Position numbers and translations under genes: made by a program. DNA of 64,000 bases from an uncultured Aquimarina sp. (lineage in GTDB: Bacteria > Bacteroidota > Bacteroidia > Flavobacteriales > Flavobacteriaceae). The notes under the pieces were generated by a model. It was given only the letters and a program-made list of their open reading frames with translations. It searched no databases and was not told the origin of the DNA. The stretch lies in contig CANMFM010000001.1 in the NCBI GenBank assembly GCA_947497175.1, forward strand, positions 521,802 through 585,801, read 5' to 3'. This document shows, one piece after another, positions 41,880 to 50,038 of this stretch; the stretch's first letter is position 1, and the number at the start of each line of letters is the position of its first letter.

Positions 41880-41890
41880 GCTGTCAAAAG

Positions 41891-41951
41891 AAGAGGCCGT
41901 GTTTATGTAGTTGTGTAAATAACTACCTGAATATCCGGGGGGAGGCCTCTT
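41891..41951 (+). other. branched hairpin downstream of yiaA
   Basis: AAGAGGCC (41891-41898) pairs with GGCCTCTT (41944-41951). Inside, GTAGTT (41907-41912) pairs with AACTAC (41921-41926). A CCGGGGGG run lies in the open part. It could be an elaborate terminator (TGTTTT follows) or a structured RNA. Confidence 0.5.
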
Positions 41952-41965
41952 GTTTTGATGATTTG

Positions 41966-41998
41966 AAAAGACGGCTGTGTGGCTGCAGTCGTCTTTTT
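41966..41998 (+). terminator. intrinsic terminator before the DUF2157 gene
   Basis: AAAAGACGGCTG pairs over 12 bases (one G-U) with CAGTCGTCTTTT, loop TGTGGCTG, followed by T. It separates yiaA from the DUF2157 gene. Confidence 0.75.
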
Positions 41999-42028
41999 AT
42001 TAACTTTATAACGAAACAATAGTACATC

Positions 42029-43330
42029 ATGGGGTCAAAGTTTAATAAAGAACTGCAAACATTGGTCAAAGATAAAGTGATCTCGCCAGAACTTGCAGAT
42101 AAGATAGAACAGTATTACGCCACTAGGGATATCGGTAAACCTAATAAACTGTTTACGGTTTTCGGAATTTTCGGAGCTTTACTCATTGGATCAGGTGTTA
42201 TTTTAATGCTGGCTCATAACTGGGATAATTTCTCTAGAACCATAAAAACAATTTTATCATTTTTACCAGTACTAATAGGTCAGTTTATAACCGGTCTTTC
42301 TATACTGAAAGAGAAAAGTGCTACATGGAAAGAAGCATCGGCAACATTCCTTTTCTTTTCTGTGGGTGCATGTATTGCAATGATAAGTCAGATCTATAAT
42401 ATCCCAGGAGATCTGGGTGCTTATTTACTCACCTGGGTTGTGCTTTGTTTGCCCTTGATTTATCTGGTGCGCTCTAATGCAGTGGCTTTATTGTCGATTA
42501 TAGTGAGTACCTATTATGCTGTAGAGGTTGGAGTATGGCGCTATAGAAGCAATACGATACCCTGGATGTACATAGCACTTGTCTTGGCAGTATTGCCTCA
42601 ATATTACAGGATAATCAAAACAAGAATAGACAGCAATACGGTTACTATCTTTAACTGGGTGTTACCCATAAGTGTTACCATAGCTTTAGCGGCTTTTGTA
42701 GGAAATAGTGATACTTTGGGATTTGTAATGTACATCACTCTTTTCGGGATATTGTATAACATTGGCAGACTCCCGCTTTTTGAAAGTTTGAAGGTGTTTA
42801 GAAATGGTTCTTTGATTGTTGGCTCACTAGGAACTGTGCTGTGTATGTTAATTTTTACATTTAGGTGGATATGGAAAGAACTCCCAAGTAATCCCAATTA
42901 TACGACTACCGAATGGTATGTAACGTTCGTTTTATTTGTTGTAGCACTTTTGATTTTGGGGTATGCGATATGGAAAAAAGGATGGAGAAGAACAAATCTG
43001 TTTCAGGTGGCTTTTTTGGTCTTCTGGAGTATATACTTTTTGTCTTCAACCATTGGTGTTCTACCTGTAGTGCTTATGAATATACTGGTGTTTGCCTTAG
43101 GTATTTCGGCAATCAAGATCGGAGCGGGCACGTTTGACTTCAAAATACTCAATTATGGATTGCTTATTATCTCAACACTCATCGTGTGCAGATTTTTTGA
43201 TACAGGAATGAGTTTTATCGTAAGAGGAATCCTATTTGTTCTGGTAGGAACAGGGTTCTTTTTAACGAACTATTTTATGCTAAAACGACAACAGAGAATT
43301 ACAAAACAACCAAAAGAGGCACAATTATGA
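42029..43330 (+). CDS. DUF2157-family multi-pass membrane protein
   Basis: A 433-residue membrane protein. The cytoplasmic N terminus (FNKELQTLVKDKVISPELADKIEQYY) leads to the DUF2157 start FTVFGIFGALLIGSGVILMLAHNWDNFSR, then about eleven more hydrophobic helices. DUF2157 proteins are typically encoded with a GDYXXLXY protein, and here the next gene overlaps by four bases (ATGA), so the two are translationally coupled. The pair is thought to form a membrane complex of unknown function. Confidence 0.9.
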   Translation: MGSKFNKELQTLVKDKVISPELADKIEQYYATRDIGKPNKLFTVFGIFGALLIGSGVILMLAHNWDNFSRTIKTILSFLPVLIGQFITGLSILKEKSATWKEASATFLFFSVGACIAMISQIYNIPGDLGAYLLTWVVLCLPLIYLVRSNAVALLSIIVSTYYAVEVGVWRYRSNTIPWMYIALVLAVLPQYYRIIKTRIDSNTVTIFNWVLPISVTIALAAFVGNSDTLGFVMYITLFGILYNIGRLPLFESLKVFRNGSLIVGSLGTVLCMLIFTFRWIWKELPSNPNYTTTEWYVTFVLFVVALLILGYAIWKKGWRRTNLFQVAFLVFWSIYFLSSTIGVLPVVLMNILVFALGISAIKIGAGTFDFKILNYGLLIISTLIVCRFFDTGMSFIVRGILFVLVGTGFFLTNYFMLKRQQRITKQPKEAQL

Positions 43331-43890
43331 AGATGATTCATTTATTTATAGGATTCGTAATCGTAGCATTGATACAGATTTTTGTTCCGTTGCAAATGAT
43401 TTGGCAACAAGAAGATGTATTAAGCTCAGGAGAAGTATATAAGTTCAAGACTAGACCTATAGATCCTACAGATCCGTTCAGAGGAAAATATATTACGTTA
43501 CAGTACGAGATAAATTCTTTTGCAATGGCAGACACCACATATGCATACGGAGATAAAATACGGGTATACATAGAAAAAGATGCTCAAGGGTATGCAAAAA
43601 TACATTCATTAAGTAAAACTAACCTTGAATTAGACAAAGATTATGTTACAGCCAAAGTAACAGGCAATTACAATGGTGTTATCAATTTTGAATTGCCTTT
43701 TGATAGATTTTATATGGAAGAAACAAAAGCCTATGATGCAGAAAAAGCGTATAACCAGGTTAATCGTGATGGCCTAAAGCAGAATGTATATGCATTGGTG
43801 CATATTAAAGAAGGTCGATCGGTGCTTACAGATGTAATTATTGATGGGGTGCCAATACAAGAATATGTAGAAAAACAAAACGTGGATTAA
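43327..43890 (+). CDS. GDYXXLXY-domain protein, partner of DUF2157
   Basis: A 187-residue protein with an N-terminal membrane helix (HLFIGFVIVALIQIFVPLQMIW) and a periplasmic beta domain. The family motif appears as FRGKYITLQYE, with K in place of the usual D of GDYxxLxY. PFDRFYMEETKAYDAEKAYN and YALVHIKEGRSVLTDVIIDG are typical of the later part. It overlaps the stop codon of the DUF2157 gene. Its role is unknown. Confidence 0.85.
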   Translation: MKMIHLFIGFVIVALIQIFVPLQMIWQQEDVLSSGEVYKFKTRPIDPTDPFRGKYITLQYEINSFAMADTTYAYGDKIRVYIEKDAQGYAKIHSLSKTNLELDKDYVTAKVTGNYNGVINFELPFDRFYMEETKAYDAEKAYNQVNRDGLKQNVYALVHIKEGRSVLTDVIIDGVPIQEYVEKQNVD

Positions 43891-43938
43891 ACCTTTATCA
43901 AACACAGAAGTCTTATATCATATAAAAAAACTACAGAT

Positions 43939-44283
43939 ATGAAGACACTACTAAAACTGGTTATTCCGATTCTATTATTTTCTCTTTTTACTACATCATG
44001 TGCTACCACAGTAAGAGTTCGCCCTGTACGGGGAGTAGTTGTTACCAAATTGCATCATCCCAGAGTTGTAGTGCATAATAAGGTAAGGTACTACAGAAGT
44101 AGAGGTGTGTGGTATGTAAAAAAGAATAGAAGATATAGAACGGTAGCGGCTCCGATAGGAATAAGAGTAACTACATTGCCCAGAGGTTATAAAGTAGTAA
44201 GCGTAAGAGGGGTAAAGTATTATACGAGTAACGGTGTTTACTATAGACGATCAGGAAAAAAATACATTGTGGTTAATGTTTAG
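43939..44283 (+). CDS. small basic envelope protein (DUF6515-like), probable lipoprotein
   Basis: A 114-residue protein with signal MKTLLKLVIPILLFSLFTTS followed by Cys (lipobox TTSC). The mature part is very basic and rich in Val, Tyr and Arg, with two similar halves: KVRYYRSRGVWYVKKNRRY and GVKYYTSNGVYYRRSGKKY. The Tyr-Tyr and GV-W/Y-Y pattern resembles DUF6515-type small envelope proteins. Function unknown. It follows the GDYXXLXY gene by 48 bases and ends at a strong terminator. Confidence 0.75.
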   Translation: MKTLLKLVIPILLFSLFTTSCATTVRVRPVRGVVVTKLHHPRVVVHNKVRYYRSRGVWYVKKNRRYRTVAAPIGIRVTTLPRGYKVVSVRGVKYYTSNGVYYRRSGKKYIVVNV

Positions 44284-44301
44284 TTTGTTGAATTGATTGA
44301 A

Positions 44302-44329
44302 AAAAAAGGAGGCTTTTGCCTCCTTTTTT
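44302..44329. terminator. bidirectional intrinsic terminator between convergent genes
   Basis: AAAAAAGGAGGC and GCCTCCTTTTTT form a perfect 12-bp stem around TTTT. It serves the genes ending at 44283 (plus) and 44338 (minus). Confidence 0.9.
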
Positions 44330-44337
44330 GGATATAG

Positions 44338-44940
44338 CTACCAAGCTTCTTCGATTTTTATTCGTTTTCCATTTTGATAAGAGCCTATAAAGGCATTCCT
44401 AAAACCAAGTTTTACCAACTCCCTACGAAATCGTTTAGCTTCTTCAAGTGTTTCAAAATTTCCTAAAGCATATTTATTATATCCTTCACTTTTGATCTCT
44501 TTAAAATTGACAAAGTTATCAGAGTACATAGATAGGTTTTTTTCTTCAAAAGCACCGATCTGTACGGCGTACACCAATTCATCTTCTATAGAACCTGCAG
44601 ACTCTTCATTGGCATTAGCGTCTAATTCTTGATTCATCGATACATTTTGAAGTGTTACTTCCAATTCTGAAATTTTATTCTCTAATACTTCAACTTCTGA
44701 TTTATGTTCTTTTTCAGAAATCATGCCTGTGGTGCCAAAGTACATAAAATACACTGTTCCAGCAATTCCTAATACTGCCAAAATCCCGAGGATGATGGTT
44801 GCAATTTTAAATTTCCTCGAATTTTCTTTCTCATCCTTAACAGCTTTCTCACTAAGATACTTTGCACTTTGTGTAGCTTCTTCAGCTTTATGTACTTGAT
44901 CCTTAAGATCTTGTAATTCTTGGTCTGTGATAAATGCCAT
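44338..44940 (-). CDS. SPOR-domain-like membrane protein
   Basis: A 200-residue protein. The N-terminal 45 residues are cytoplasmic and charged, with one membrane helix (IATIILGILAVLGIAGTVYFMYF, about 46-69), a short coiled coil (EHKSEVEVLENKISELEVTL), then an acidic linker. The C-terminal SPOR-like domain (VYAVQIGAFEEKNLSMYS, ALGNFETLEEAKRFRRELVKLGF) would bind denuded peptidoglycan in the periplasm. Such proteins gather at the division site. It lies alone; about 480 bases separate it from lysS. Confidence 0.8.
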   Translation of the reverse strand: MAFITDQELQDLKDQVHKAEEATQSAKYLSEKAVKDEKENSRKFKIATIILGILAVLGIAGTVYFMYFGTTGMISEKEHKSEVEVLENKISELEVTLQNVSMNQELDANANEESAGSIEDELVYAVQIGAFEEKNLSMYSDNFVNFKEIKSEGYNKYALGNFETLEEAKRFRRELVKLGFRNAFIGSYQNGKRIKIEEAW

Positions 44941-45080
44941 GGTTGTTAGTTTTTTTAAACACTCAAATATAGGAGATTATTATAAAACTTCAAGAATTTA
45001 GACTTTTTAGCCTCTATTTTAGAGAATTAATACTTATTATCCTGAACATAGATGTATGCATTGAGTTCTAAAAATTACTT
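44941..45080. other. first part of the 480-base gene-free region upstream of the SPOR gene
   Basis: AT-rich DNA upstream of the minus-strand SPOR gene; I see no gene. The rest of the gap holds the 92-bp repeat copy (45081), a promoter (45277), a candidate small RNA and the lysS terminator. Confidence 0.4.
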
Positions 45081-45172
45081 GATAATCGAGATTAAAATAC
45101 TCCAAGGCTTGCCTCGAAATCAAAATTATTTTTCAACTGATGCCTCATGAGCTTGCCCTGAGGTAATTTACT
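45081..45172 (+). repeat. dispersed 92-bp repeat, copy 2 (intergenic)
   Basis: Begins GATAATCGAGATTAAAATAC and ends GAGGTAATTTACT. It aligns without gaps with 34143-34234 (76 of 92 by hand count). Here it is intergenic, followed by CAGACTGACG and TTTTGTCACACTTAAG, fragments that resemble the REP-like core at 14467. Confidence 0.75.
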
Positions 45173-45276
45173 CAGACTGACGTTAATTTTCTTTTGTCAC
45201 ACTTAAGTTAATTGTGTTAACACTATAGATAAGAACATTAAAAAATACTTAAAGTTTATTTAATTGAAGGGTAATA

Positions 45277-45304
45277 TTGGAATAGTCGAATAGAAATATC
45301 TTTG
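45277..45304 (+). promoter_or_regulatory. near-consensus flavobacterial promoter (TTG-N17-TATCTTTG)
   Basis: TTG at 45277-45279, a 17-base spacer and TATCTTTG at 45297-45304 match the -33/-7 consensus exactly. There is no gene downstream on this strand, only the terminator at 45370-45398, so it probably drives a short RNA. Confidence 0.6.
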
Positions 45305-45310
45305 AAACGG

Positions 45311-45400
45311 GCAATCTTAAACCGTTGTATGTATAACTTCGGTAATATTAGAATTTGTTTTCTAGGGGGAAAAACGCAACCGATAAGGTTGCGTTTTTAT
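45311..45400 (+). ncRNA. candidate small RNA of about 90 nt
   Basis: The region between a near-perfect promoter (45277-45304) and a perfect 12-bp terminator (45370-45398) holds no reading frame of note. ACGGGCAATC...AAACCGTTGT could form a small stem. Position in a gene gap between SPOR and lysS genes, with a promoter pointing away from SPOR and against lysS, fits an independent sRNA. Alternatively the terminator only serves lysS and the promoter match is chance. Confidence 0.4.
45370..45398. terminator. bidirectional intrinsic terminator downstream of lysS
   Basis: AAAAACGCAACC pairs perfectly over 12 bases with GGTTGCGTTTTT, loop GATAA. It lies 22 bases after the lysS stop codon on the minus strand and at the end of the candidate small RNA on the plus strand. 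Confidence 0.9.
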
Positions 45401-45420
45401 TGTAGTACTTTTATAGATTT

Positions 45421-47112
45421 TTAGTCTGCAATTTCAACAATCAGGCTGTCTTCAGTTTTAGTTACTTTGGTTAACCCTAACTTAGAAAGACCTTTCATGC
45501 CCTTATCCCAGGCTTTATTGCTTAAACCAGTTGCACTTTTGAGATCAGCAAGTGCCATATTTTTTTCTTTTTTGAGGATGTCAAAAATTGCTTTTTCGTT
45601 ATCATTAAGCTCAACCTGTTTTTTCTCTGGTCGCATTTGTGGAAAAAACAATACTTCCTGGATAGATTGATTATTTGTTAAATACATAATCAGACGATCC
45701 ATCCCGATACCCATTCCTGAAGTAGGAGGCATTCCGTACTCTAACGCTCTTAAGAAATCCTGATCGATAAACATGGCTTCGTCATCCCCTTTTTCTCCTA
45801 ATTTTAATTGATCTTCAAAACGTTCTCGTTGATCCAGAGGGTCGTTTAGTTCAGAATAGGCGTTGGCGATCTCTTTACCGCATACCATAAGTTCAAAACG
45901 CTCTGTAAGTTCTGGATTATCTCTGTGTTCTTTACATAGCGGACTCATCTCTTTTGGATAGTCTGTAATAAAAGTGGGCTGGATATAGTTTCCTTCACAC
46001 TTTTCACCAAAAATCTCATCGATAAGTTTCCCTTTGCCCATAGTGTTATCAACTTCGATACCCATCTTTTTGGCTGCTTCACGTATTTCATCTTCAGATG
46101 TATCGGTAATGTCAAAACCAGTAAAGTGCTTGATAGAGTCAGCCATAGTTACTCTGGCATATGGCGCTTTAAAATCAATCTCGTGGTCTCCAAAAGTAGC
46201 TTTTGTAGTTCCGTTTACCGCTATAGCACAAAACTCTAATAATTGTTCACAAAAATCCATCATCCAGTTGTAGTCTTTGTAGGCTACATAGATTTCCATG
46301 GCCGTAAATTCTGGATTGTGCGTACGATCCATTCCTTCATTTCTGAAGTTTTTAGAAAACTCATAAACGCCATCAAAACCACCAACAATTAACCTTTTCA
46401 GGTATAATTCGTTAGCGATACGCATGTATAATGGTATATCTAATGAATTATGATGAGTAATAAATGGACGAGCAGCTGCTCCACCAGGGATAGGTTGTAG
46501 TATCGGAGTTTCTACTTCAAAATACCCTCGATCATTGAAGAACTCGCGCATGGCATTAAACAACTTTGTTCTTTTTACAAAAACCTCTTTAACATGAGGG
46601 TTTACTACCAAATCAGCGTATCGTTGTCTATATCGTAATTCGGGATCATTAAATTCGTCGAATGTATTTCCTTCTTTATCTGTTTTTGGAAGGGGAAGAG
46701 GTTTTAAAGATTTGCTAAGTATTGTAAAATCTTTAACCATGACTGTTTTTTCACCTACCTGTGTGGTAAAAAGTTCACCTTCGACACCTATAAAATCACC
46801 AATATCTAATAACTTCTTATAAATTTCATTATACTTGGTTTTATCATCACCGGCACAGATTTCATCTCTGTTAAAATATACTTGTACCCTGCCTTCAGCA
46901 TCTTGTAGTTCTGCAAAAGAAGCTTTACCCTGTATACGACGCGACATTAATCTACCGGCAATAATTATTTTTTTACCCTCTTCATATTCTTTTTTAATCT
47001 TTTCTGAAGTATGATCTATTGGGTATAATGCTGCCGGATATGGATTAATACCCAGCTCGCGTAAAGAATTTAATTTCTCTCTTCTTACAAGTTCTTGTTC
47101 TGATAATTGCAT
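45421..47112 (-). CDS. lysS: lysyl-tRNA synthetase, class II
   Basis: A 563-residue enzyme that charges tRNA-Lys. An N-terminal OB-fold anticodon-binding domain (GRLMSRRIQGKASFAELQDAE) is followed by the class II core: motif 2 as FRNEGMDRTHNPEFTAMEIY, and motif 3 as GMPPTSGMGIGMDRLIMYLT. Residues beyond about 500 (LNDNEKAIFDILKKEKNMALADLKSATGLS to the end) extend past the usual roughly 500-residue length. They look like a small winged-helix-type appendix seen in Bacteroidota LysS. The start at 47112 (MQLSEQELVRREKL) is preceded by a candidate -7 element. Confidence 0.95.
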   Translation of the reverse strand: MQLSEQELVRREKLNSLRELGINPYPAALYPIDHTSEKIKKEYEEGKKIIIAGRLMSRRIQGKASFAELQDAEGRVQVYFNRDEICAGDDKTKYNEIYKKLLDIGDFIGVEGELFTTQVGEKTVMVKDFTILSKSLKPLPLPKTDKEGNTFDEFNDPELRYRQRYADLVVNPHVKEVFVKRTKLFNAMREFFNDRGYFEVETPILQPIPGGAAARPFITHHNSLDIPLYMRIANELYLKRLIVGGFDGVYEFSKNFRNEGMDRTHNPEFTAMEIYVAYKDYNWMMDFCEQLLEFCAIAVNGTTKATFGDHEIDFKAPYARVTMADSIKHFTGFDITDTSEDEIREAAKKMGIEVDNTMGKGKLIDEIFGEKCEGNYIQPTFITDYPKEMSPLCKEHRDNPELTERFELMVCGKEIANAYSELNDPLDQRERFEDQLKLGEKGDDEAMFIDQDFLRALEYGMPPTSGMGIGMDRLIMYLTNNQSIQEVLFFPQMRPEKKQVELNDNEKAIFDILKKEKNMALADLKSATGLSNKAWDKGMKGLSKLGLTKVTKTEDSLIVEIAD

Positions 47113-47133
47113 AATGCTGCCTTTTTAAAGGCA

Positions 47134-47141
47134 CAAAAGTA
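47134..47141 (-). promoter_or_regulatory. candidate -7 element of lysS
   Basis: On the minus strand TACTTTTG matches TAnnTTTG and lies 21 bases before the lysS start codon. No TTG at the -33 distance. A small inverted repeat (GCCTTT/AAAGGC) lies between it and the ATG. Confidence 0.4.
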
Positions 47142-47284
47142 GCCTATTTAGAGAATTTAAAGAAAAGTCTGCTTAAAAAATTTATCCTTGATTTGCTGCT
47201 TTTCTCAATTCTTTAATTTCGCTTCGTATTTCTTCATTATCAGTAAAATTTAAATATGTTTTATCGGGTTTCACTTGTTTTTGA

Positions 47285-47325
47285 GATGGATAAGATGATT
47301 ACAATGTACCCACACCTTATCCATC
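47285..47325 (-). terminator. inverted repeat after the DUF1573 gene, possible terminator
   Basis: GATGGATAAG (47285-47294) and CTTATCCATC (47316-47325) are perfect 10-bp complements with a 21-base loop. It lies 10 bases after the DUF1573 stop codon. The T-run on the minus strand is poor (CTCAAAAACA), so termination is uncertain. Confidence 0.45.
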
Positions 47326-47334
47326 ATCATGCAG

Positions 47335-47799
47335 TTAAGCTTTTACCTTATTTTTGGGAGTGACCATTGCTTTGATCTTAAGAACCTCTTTACCTTTTTT
47401 GGTATTTGTAGTAATGGTAATTTGCTTGTTTTGCAAGTTGGGTTTTCCATTAGAGTTGAACGAAACCAATAACGTACCGGATGCGCCAGGTGCAATAGGC
47501 TCTTTTGGCCATTCTGGCACCGTGCACCCGCAACTACCTTTAGCACTCATTATTAATAAAGGTGTTTTTCCCGTGTTAGTAAAAGTAAAGGTGTGTTCTA
47601 CAATTTCTCCCTCATTAATGATTCCAAAATCGTGGTCTGTTTTAGAGAACGTCATTACAGGAAGCTCGGTAATCTTGGCATCTCGCTTTGCTGCGATTGC
47701 TACATTTTCAGGTTTAATTTTTTGAGTGGGATCGTTCTTGCACGATAGTACTGTAAGTAAAAAAGTCGCTACTACCGTAATGAGAATACTTGGTTTCAT
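47335..47799 (-). CDS. DUF1573-family lipoprotein
   Basis: A 154-residue protein with lipoprotein signal (MKPSILITVVATFLLTVLSC, lipobox VLSC). The mature domain is an immunoglobulin-like fold: KTDHDFGIINEGEIVEHTFTF, NTGKTPLLIMSAKGSCGCTVPEWPKEPIAPGASG and QITITTNTKKGKEVLKIKA are the DUF1573 hallmarks including the GCGCT-like GSCGCT. Function is unknown; the family is widespread in Bacteroidota and Planctomycetota. It is followed by an inverted repeat and then lysS. Confidence 0.9.
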   Translation of the reverse strand: MKPSILITVVATFLLTVLSCKNDPTQKIKPENVAIAAKRDAKITELPVMTFSKTDHDFGIINEGEIVEHTFTFTNTGKTPLLIMSAKGSCGCTVPEWPKEPIAPGASGTLLVSFNSNGKPNLQNKQITITTNTKKGKEVLKIKAMVTPKNKVKA

Positions 47800-47944
47800 T
47801 TGTTCTGTTTTTTTTAGATTATTAAAATTAGTTTGCAGATCACTCTATCAGAATGAACTGCACCAAAATTGAAATTTTAATAACAAAAAAATCGTAAGTA
47901 CAGGTTTGAAATAGGGACTAGACCCCGGGGTGGATTTTTTGTTT

Positions 47945-49006
47945 TTATTTGATATGCAGTGATTTAACTTCGCTTCTCGATGTTGTTCCTAGCTTTTTAT
48001 ATAGATTGTTGATATGCGTTTTTACAGTGCTTACACTTACAAACATAGAAGAAGCAATCTCCTTATTGGTTTTGTCCTCGAGGATAAGCGCCAATATTTT
48101 TTGCTCTTGTTGTGTAAGTTTAGTTTCTGAAACCCAGGTAGGTTTTCTTCTTCTTTTGTAGATCACAAATTGTAAGATATTAAGAAGGACAGAAACCAAT
48201 AGTACCATGAGTAGGATCCACAACCATGATTTTTTTTGAGCTGCTTCAGGATCAAGTAAAAATTTATCTGAAGCTAATTCGATTTCATATCGTTTAGTAT
48301 ATGGACTGTTTGGGTATTTCTCTTGTAACCTTTCTAGGAGTTGATTGTAGTAATTGCTGGTGCTAAGATCGTCTAAATAGTGATCATATAAATCATTTGT
48401 TTTATTAGATAAAAACGCATACACATATAATTCTATCAGAGGCTCGTTTAGATTTTTTCCAAAGTGTTGCAAGGTATTTATCCATCTATGGGAGTTTATT
48501 TTTCGATTGGCTTTACTGCGATAATTTCCAAATGCAAAACGCATTTCATCGATAATTGAATCGATCTTAATAAAAGCAGTGTTCTTTTCATTGTTTGAGA
48601 TGATTTTGCAAAACATTTCTTTGTCAAAAGAAAATGGAAATGAAAGCGTATCTCTATTATTGGCTATAAAAAGTAATTCTTTACTGTTGGTGCAAAATCC
48701 GTTTAAATGTGATTTATTTTCATGAGTCTTAGAGCAATTATCAACATGGATTCTATAGATATGATTATCAGAAGGAAGCTGATCTCCAGAAAAAGTAAAA
48801 TATCCGGTAGAATCTGGAGTTGCTTTTTGAATTATTTGCTCGGGATAGATCCCGGATATTTTTCTGTAATCTTCAACCAGTGATAAATATACATCTTCTG
48901 TCCAGTTTGTCTTATCAACATATCCAGAAAAATGATGTTGTGCAAAGCCTCCATATTGGAATATAAAAAAGATGCTATATACTATGGGTGTTAATTTCAT
49001 GTTCAA
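47945..49006 (-). CDS. membrane-anchored LuxR-type transcriptional regulator
   Basis: A 353-residue protein with signal-like N terminus (PIVYSIFFIFQYGGFAQ), a periplasmic region of about 240 residues with a carboxypeptidase-like or sensor-like start (FSGYVDKTNWTEDVYLSLVEDY), one membrane helix (SWLWILLMVLLVSVLLNILQF, about 265-285) and a cytoplasmic LuxR helix-turn-helix (KLTQQEQKILALILEDKTNKEIA to VSVSTVKTHINNLYKKLG). It resembles one-component membrane regulators common in Bacteroidota. The ligand and target genes are unknown. DUF1573 and YqaE genes flank it. Confidence 0.85.
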   Translation of the reverse strand: MNMKLTPIVYSIFFIFQYGGFAQHHFSGYVDKTNWTEDVYLSLVEDYRKISGIYPEQIIQKATPDSTGYFTFSGDQLPSDNHIYRIHVDNCSKTHENKSHLNGFCTNSKELLFIANNRDTLSFPFSFDKEMFCKIISNNEKNTAFIKIDSIIDEMRFAFGNYRSKANRKINSHRWINTLQHFGKNLNEPLIELYVYAFLSNKTNDLYDHYLDDLSTSNYYNQLLERLQEKYPNSPYTKRYEIELASDKFLLDPEAAQKKSWLWILLMVLLVSVLLNILQFVIYKRRRKPTWVSETKLTQQEQKILALILEDKTNKEIASSMFVSVSTVKTHINNLYKKLGTTSRSEVKSLHIK

Positions 49007-49107
49007 AAAGAAATCAGAAATATAAAGATTAATTTACTAAAACTGTAACAGAATAGTTAGTTAGACTACAAATAGGTATAACCTTTTAATTTATTTTTAT
49101 CAGATTT

Positions 49108-49266
49108 ATGAGTTTTTGGAGAGTTTTATTAGCTATTTTTTTTCCGCCATTGTCAATACTTGATAAAGGCTGTGGTTCTGTACTTATTGTATTGCTATTA
49201 ACTATCTGCGGATGGGTTCCCGGAGTAATTGCGGCTTTAGTAATATTAAATAATCCAGAGAAATAA
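49108..49266 (+). CDS. YqaE/Pmp3-family small membrane protein
   Basis: A 52-residue gene on the plus strand. It reads MSFWRVLLAIFFPPLSVLDK, then GCGSVLIVLLLTICGWVPGV, then IAALVILNNPEK. Two hydrophobic helices and the FPPLSV...GWVPGVIAAL pattern are the Pmp3/YqaE signature. Such proteolipids respond to osmotic, cold or membrane stress and affect membrane potential in yeast. A 62-residue frame on the opposite strand (49086-49274) is the antisense shadow of this gene. It lies between the divergent LuxR gene and lipB. Confidence 0.88.
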   Translation: MSFWRVLLAIFFPPLSILDKGCGSVLIVLLLTICGWVPGVIAALVILNNPEK

Positions 49267-49308
49267 AATTTCAAAATAAATCTAATAAAGAATCTACTAA
49301 GTTCGTCG

Positions 49309-49316
49309 TATATTTG
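49309..49316 (+). promoter_or_regulatory. candidate -7 element giving a near-leaderless lipB transcript
   Basis: TATATTTG matches TAnnTTTG and ends five bases before the lipB ATG at 49322. If used, transcription starts almost at the start codon. No TTG lies at the -33 distance. Confidence 0.45.
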
Positions 49317-49321
49317 TATAG

Positions 49322-50038
49322 ATGAATAAGAAGATCGAAATACAGGAATTAGGGCATAAAGACTACAAAGAAACCTGGGAGTATCAGGAACAATTATTCA
49401 AAGAAATTTTAGATATAAAAGTCAAAAACCGTCGGGAAGAAGCAGGGTTAAAGACTCCAAACTATTTTCTTTTTGTAGAACATCCGCATGTGTATACTCT
49501 GGGCAAAAGCGGTGATATTAGTAATCTTTTGTTATCCGAAGAACAGTTAAAAGAAAAAGACGCTACTTTTTACAAAATAAATCGAGGGGGCGATATTACA
49601 TATCATGGACCAGGGCAGATTGTAGGATACCCTATTCTCGATCTTGATAATTTTTTTACCGATATTCATAAGTATCTTCGTTTTCTTGAAGAAATGGTAA
49701 TTCTTACCTTGGCAGAGTATGACATTCATGCCACAAGAAGTAATGGCGAAACTGGAGTTTGGCTCGATGTTGGTACGCCATTTGCTCGCAAAATATGTGC
49801 TATGGGAGTACGAGCAAGTCGCTGGGTAACTATGCATGGTTTTGCTTTAAATGTAAATGCAGATTTAGGATATTTTGATAATATAATCCCTTGTGGGATC
49901 AAAGGGAAAGCAGTGACATCTTTAAATGTTGAACTTGGCGTTGAACGTGTAAATATTGATCAGGTAAAAGAAAAACTATTGAAACATTTTAAGGTGCTTT
50001 TTGAAGCCGAACTTAGAGAGCAAAAAACAGAGGTTTAG
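49322..50038 (+). CDS. lipB: lipoyl(octanoyl) transferase
   Basis: A 238-residue enzyme that moves the octanoyl group from acyl carrier protein to lipoyl domains, the first step of lipoylation. YKINRGGDITYHGPGQIVGYPIL is the substrate-binding region. The catalytic Cys191 is in IIPCGIKGKAVTSL with the conserved Lys nearby. Length is typical (220-240). Its product would modify the lipoyl domain of the E2 at 15277 among others. A near-leaderless promoter lies directly before the start codon. Confidence 0.95.
   Translation: MNKKIEIQELGHKDYKETWEYQEQLFKEILDIKVKNRREEAGLKTPNYFLFVEHPHVYTLGKSGDISNLLLSEEQLKEKDATFYKINRGGDITYHGPGQIVGYPILDLDNFFTDIHKYLRFLEEMVILTLAEYDIHATRSNGETGVWLDVGTPFARKICAMGVRASRWVTMHGFALNVNADLGYFDNIIPCGIKGKAVTSLNVELGVERVNIDQVKEKLLKHFKVLFEAELREQKTEV

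Noticed and set aside
47182..47274. 30-residue GTG-started frame before lysS (NFTDNEEIRSEIKELRKA)
   Set aside because: Short, weak start, and no recognised homology; it may be a gene relic but cannot be supported.
49086..49274. 62-residue minus-strand frame
   Set aside because: It is antisense to a clear YqaE/Pmp3 gene on the plus strand; its amino-acid content (Pro, Ser, Thr, Lys) is what the reverse of two membrane helices gives.
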